A DNA stretch of 64,000 bases from Arthrobacter ipis (GTDB lineage: Bacteria; Actinomycetota; Actinomycetes; Actinomycetales; Micrococcaceae): contig NZ_JAAOXD010000003.1 of NCBI RefSeq assembly GCF_014694315.1, forward strand, positions 764,160 to 828,159. The letters run 5' to 3'. Position 1 is the stretch's first letter. Every line of letters begins with the position of its first letter. The translations under genes were made by a program, and so were the position numbers. Positions 60,980-64,000 of the stretch are shown piece by piece. The notes beneath the pieces are model-generated. The model was not told the origin of the DNA. It saw only the letters and a list, made by a program, of their open reading frames with translations, and searched no databases.

Positions 60980-62185
60980 TTACGGGGCCAGCGGCTTTTT
61001 GCGTTCCAGCAGGCCACTGAACAGGGCCACGATCAGGCCGAGAATGGCCAGAACGGCACCCACCAGGGCGGGCGCAACGTAGCCCCAGCCCCATGCGATC
61101 ACCAGGCCACCCAGGAAGGCGCCCAAAGCGTTGGCGACGTTCAGAGCGGCGTGGTTGAGCGAGGACGCCAGCGAGGGCGCGTCAGGGGACGCGTCCAGCA
61201 GGCGGGTCTGCAGGGCGGGCACGAGCATGGACCCGGCGCCACCCACAACGAACACCATGAGGAAGGCTGACCACGGCCAGTGCACCGCCACGGCGTACAC
61301 CACCAGTGCGACGGCGATTCCCGGCAGGACGCGGTAGATGGTCCCCATCACGGACTTGTCCGCGATCCGGCCACCGAGGATGTTGCCGCCCACCATTCCC
61401 AGTCCGTACAGGGCCACCACGAACGGCAGCAGTGCGGCGGGGATCCCGGCCACGGAGGTCATGGTATGGGAGATGTAGGTGTACGTGGCGAAGAACCCGC
61501 CAAATCCGACGATGCCGATGAGGATAGCCAGCCAGACCTGCGCCCTTTTGAGCGCGCCCAGCTCCCTGCGGATGCTGGCGTCCGCGTGCGCCTTTTGGAA
61601 CGGAACGAATTTCCAGATGAGCGCCAGGGTCACCAGTCCCAGCACTCCCACCAGGACAAAGAGCAGCCGCCAGCCAAAGCTCTGGCCGAGCCAGGTGGCG
61701 AAGGGGACACCGACCACGTTGGCAACAGTGAGTCCCGCCATGACCATGGAGATGGCCCAGCCCCGCTTGGTCGGCGCCACCAAGGAAGCAGCGATGACCG
61801 CGGCCACGCCAAAAAACGCGCCGTGCGGCAGGCCGGCGGCGAACCGGGAGACCAGCATGCTCGCGTAATCGGGTGCGATGAACGAGGAGAGGTTGGCAAC
61901 GCTGAAGAACAGCATGAGCCCCAGCGCAAGGAACTTGCGCGGCAGTTTCGCTCCGACGGCGGCAAGCACTGGAGCTCCGACGACGACGCCCAGGGCGTAG
62001 GCCGAGATGAGGTGGCCGGCCTCGGGAGTGGTGATCCGGAGTCCCACTTCGACCTCCTTGAGCAGCCCCATCATGGCGAACTCGGTAACGCCGATGCCGA
62101 AGCCGCCCATGGCCAGGGCCAGGATGGCGGGTCCGATTTGTGTGGCGGCCTTGGGCGCGCGGGGAGCCTGGACAGTGGAAGTCAT
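60980..62185 (-). CDS. MFS exporter (DHA1/AraJ-like)
   Basis: A 401-aa, 12-helix transporter of the drug:H+ antiporter-1 type. Signs are the TM1 segment GIGVTEFAMMGLLKEVEVGL, GHLISAYALGVVVGAPVLAA, and the motif-C-like TVANVVGVPFATWLGQSFGW. Such proteins export sugars, drugs or purines; substrate unknown. No regulator lies next to it. Confidence 0.87.
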   Translation of the reverse strand: MTSTVQAPRAPKAATQIGPAILALAMGGFGIGVTEFAMMGLLKEVEVGLRITTPEAGHLISAYALGVVVGAPVLAAVGAKLPRKFLALGLMLFFSVANLSSFIAPDYASMLVSRFAAGLPHGAFFGVAAVIAASLVAPTKRGWAISMVMAGLTVANVVGVPFATWLGQSFGWRLLFVLVGVLGLVTLALIWKFVPFQKAHADASIRRELGALKRAQVWLAILIGIVGFGGFFATYTYISHTMTSVAGIPAALLPFVVALYGLGMVGGNILGGRIADKSVMGTIYRVLPGIAVALVVYAVAVHWPWSAFLMVFVVGGAGSMLVPALQTRLLDASPDAPSLASSLNHAALNVANALGAFLGGLVIAWGWGYVAPALVGAVLAILGLIVALFSGLLERKKPLAP

Positions 62186-62329
62186 GTGCCTGCTTTTCGA
62201 AGGGGATTTGCGGAGTAGGCCTCGTTGCCACTGATATGTGTGATTTTAACAAGCTTCGCGGCGGTAGTGATATTCCCGACCGGGCGGGGCCCGCCTCATG
62301 AAAAGCCTGTGCCCTCATAGACTGGACCG

Positions 62330-62788
62330 GTGACTGAACTGATTAAAGTCGTCGGCGGGGCCGTGCTGGACTCGTTGTCCGCGCCTGCCCGGCTTCTTGT
62401 TGCGCGCCGCACAGCACCGCCGCAGTTCGCCGGCATGTGGGAATTCCCGGGCGGCAAGGTGGAACCGGGCGAGGCCCCCGAGAGTGCACTGCACCGGGAG
62501 CTCCGTGAGGAACTCGGCATCGGCGTCGTCCTCGGAGCGGAACTGGCGGCGCCCGAGCCGGACGGCTGGCCTCTGAACGACAAGGCCGCGATGCGGGTCT
62601 GGTTCGCCGAAGTGGCCGACGGCGACCCGCGGCCGCTCGAAGATCACGATGAACTCCGCTGGGTCAGCATCCGCGAAGGTGACGAAGCTCTCAGTCTGCC
62701 CTGGATTCCGGCCGACCTCCCGATTGTCCAGGCCCTGCTCGCCAGCGTCACCGCAGCGAGCCGCGCGGGCTCCCTCCCCGGAAATTAA
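62330..62788 (+). CDS. NUDIX (deoxy)nucleoside triphosphate pyrophosphohydrolase
   Basis: A 152-aa MutT-like hydrolase. The complete NUDIX box GGKVEPGEAPESALHRELRE-ELGIG lies at about residues 41-65, with VLLVARRTAPP-type sequence before it (RLLVARRTAPPQFAGMWEFP). It probably removes oxidised or damaged nucleotides. The GTG start lies six bases after TAGACT (62318-62323), a leaderless pattern. Confidence 0.9.
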   Translation: MTELIKVVGGAVLDSLSAPARLLVARRTAPPQFAGMWEFPGGKVEPGEAPESALHRELREELGIGVVLGAELAAPEPDGWPLNDKAAMRVWFAEVADGDPRPLEDHDELRWVSIREGDEALSLPWIPADLPIVQALLASVTAASRAGSLPGN

Positions 62789-62937
62789 CGCCACCCTACG
62801 TCGGCTTCATTGAGCTGATTGTTCGGATTTGTTGCCGTCCGGGACTGCTGGGCAGAATTACATGCTGGACACCCCCGCGGTGTCTCACTCCTTGGACAGT
62901 TCCGGGAGGTCTCCACGCCCAGCACTGAAGGAACCGC

Positions 62938-63918
62938 ATGATATCCGTGAGCCGTGTCGTCAAGAGCTATGGCTCCGGGGCCGCACAGGTCCGCGCCCTC
63001 GACGACGTGACAATGTCTGTGGAAAAGGGCGAAATCTTTGGCGTCGTGGGGCAGAGCGGCGCGGGTAAGAGCACCCTGATCCGCACCATCAACTCCCTCG
63101 AACAGCCGGATTCCGGAACCGTTCACGTCGGCGGCCGGGACATGACAAAACTGGCCGGCCGGGAGCTGCGGCAGGCCCGCCACGACATCGGCATGATCTT
63201 CCAGCACTTCAACCTCCTTAGCGGCCGCACCGTGCGGGCCAACGTCGAGCTTTCGCTCGAAATTACCGGTGCGGGCCGGGCCCAGCGGCGGACGCGCGCG
63301 CTGGAAATCCTTGAACTCGTGGATCTGCACGGCAAGGCGGACGCGTATCCCGCCCAGCTGTCGGGCGGGCAGAAGCAGCGCGTCGGCATCGCCCGCGCGC
63401 TGGCGTCCAACCCGTCCGTGCTCCTCAGTGATGAAGCCACCTCGGCGCTGGACCCGGACACCACACGCCAGATCCTCGACCTGATCCGGCAGCTGAGCAA
63501 GGATCTGAGCCTGACCGTACTTCTCATCACGCACGAGATGGACGTGGTCAAGCGCATCTGCGACTCGGCCGCTGTCATGAGCCAGGGGCGGATCCTGGAG
63601 CAGGGCTCCGTCGAGAAACTGCTGACCACGGAGAAGTCCCTGCTTGGCCAGGCACTCTTCCCCCTGGGCGACATCCCGCCTACCTCCAACGCGGTAGTAG
63701 AGATCACCTTCACCGGAGTCGCCACTGACCGGCCGGTCATAGCCCAGCTGGCACGCCAGCACGGCATCGACGTGGGAATCCTGGGTGCTGCCGTGGAGAC
63801 CATCCACGGCCGCCAGACAGGGCGGACCCGCCTGGAACTGCCCGGCGATGAAAGGACCGTGTCCGGCGCCGTCGCCGACCTGCGGTCCCAAGGACTTTAT
63901 GTGGAGGTAATCAAGTGA
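62938..63918 (+). CDS. metN: Methionine ABC importer, ATP-binding protein
   Basis: A 326-aa ABC ATPase powering methionine uptake. Walker A is GQSGAGKSTLIR, the signature LSGGQKQRVGIARAL, Walker B VLLSDEATSALDP. A C-terminal NIL domain (about residues 250-326) senses intracellular methionine in this family. AAGGA lies five bases before the ATG. Its stop overlaps the GTG of the permease gene. No S-box riboswitch was recognised in the 150 bases upstream. Confidence 0.94.
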   Translation: MISVSRVVKSYGSGAAQVRALDDVTMSVEKGEIFGVVGQSGAGKSTLIRTINSLEQPDSGTVHVGGRDMTKLAGRELRQARHDIGMIFQHFNLLSGRTVRANVELSLEITGAGRAQRRTRALEILELVDLHGKADAYPAQLSGGQKQRVGIARALASNPSVLLSDEATSALDPDTTRQILDLIRQLSKDLSLTVLLITHEMDVVKRICDSAAVMSQGRILEQGSVEKLLTTEKSLLGQALFPLGDIPPTSNAVVEITFTGVATDRPVIAQLARQHGIDVGILGAAVETIHGRQTGRTRLELPGDERTVSGAVADLRSQGLYVEVIK

Positions 63919-64000
63919 TCGACCGCAACGATCCGTACTTCTGGGCGGACCTGCTGGACACCATCCTCAGGGGCGCCGGGGAGACCTTTTACACGGTGGG
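63915..64000 (+). CDS. metI: Methionine ABC importer permease, 3' end outside window
   Basis: Only the first 28 residues are present (IDRNDPYFWADLLDTILRGA-GETFYTV). They begin at a GTG that overlaps the metN stop (GTGA) and resemble the start of MetI permeases just before TM1. Position after metN supports the call. A substrate-binding protein gene is expected nearby but is not visible. Confidence 0.8.
   Translation, partial: MIDRNDPYFWADLLDTILRGAGETFYTV

Noticed and set aside
62789..62937. S-box/SAM riboswitch before metN
   Set aside because: The gap has no kink-turn or pseudoknot pattern that could be recognised by eye; a covariance-model search would be needed.
5755..64000. tRNA genes or CRISPR arrays
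   Set aside because: No cloverleaf with a GTTC-arm and acceptor stem, and no regularly spaced repeat-spacer pattern, was found. The tandem repeats present have no unique spacers.

Overview
The window is high-GC actinobacterial chromosome, most likely from an Arthrobacter/Pseudarthrobacter-type member of the Micrococcaceae. This rests on gene content and order (dapA-rnj-ftsK-pgsA-cinA-clgR, recA-recX-miaB-miaA-dapF-hflX, a lexA/LysM divergent pair, the his genes with a PriA-type isomerase, infC-rpmI-rplT), strong G/C preference at third codon positions, SOS boxes of the CGAA-N4-GTTC type, and many start codons lying 6-7 bases after a TANNNT hexamer (leaderless transcripts). No tRNA, rRNA, CRISPR array or prophage was seen.

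Layout. 1-5754: two RND permeases of the heavy-metal type around a small lipoprotein. 5785-11489: an SRPBCC protein, then a LysR regulator with a tartrate/malate-type dehydrogenase, a C4-dicarboxylate symporter and a glycerate kinase, forming a C4-acid-to-glycolysis module with paired operator-like palindromes. 11575-15790: small proteins, a YqeY protein, an M50-like protease, a glutathionyl-hydroquinone-reductase-like protein and a FUSC membrane protein. 15845-22346: a beta-oxidation module (MaoC hydratase, high-molecular-weight FabG, thiolase; divergent TetR and acyl-CoA oxidase) with a large operator palindrome between the two arms. 22417-25128: divergent glgA/glgC. 25192-29435: an atypical SDR with a Cys4 knuckle, an insertion sequence, a possible SOS-controlled DUF222-like protein and a nitrilase-family hydrolase. 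29534-42253: lysine biosynthesis, RNase J, FtsK, PgsA, CinA, ClgR, MarR, DUF3046, recA/recX and miaB/miaA. 42472-49488: dapF, a methyltransferase, hflX with a long leader and a tiny upstream ORF, a DinG-family helicase, lexA and a LysM protein. 49567-55365: hisC-hisB-hisH-small membrane protein-priA-sseB-MFS. 55503-59197: DUF1844, infC with an AUU start and a long Ala/Pro/Lys tail, rpmI, rplT and a TrmH-family methyltransferase. 59396-64000: GlsB-like protein, CDF transporter, MFS exporter, NUDIX hydrolase and the start of a methionine ABC importer (metN, metI cut by the right edge).

The most unusual signals are regulatory. SOS-like boxes sit on two unstudied small genes (12563, 28242) as well as on recA and lexA. 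A LysR operator pair, a 33-bp TetR palindrome, tandem repeats in front of three genes, and a 6-codon leader ORF before hflX also stand out. Protein oddities include an RND permease that lost its TM4 signature, a Cys4-SDR without the usual catalytic Tyr, and an IF3 about twice the normal length.
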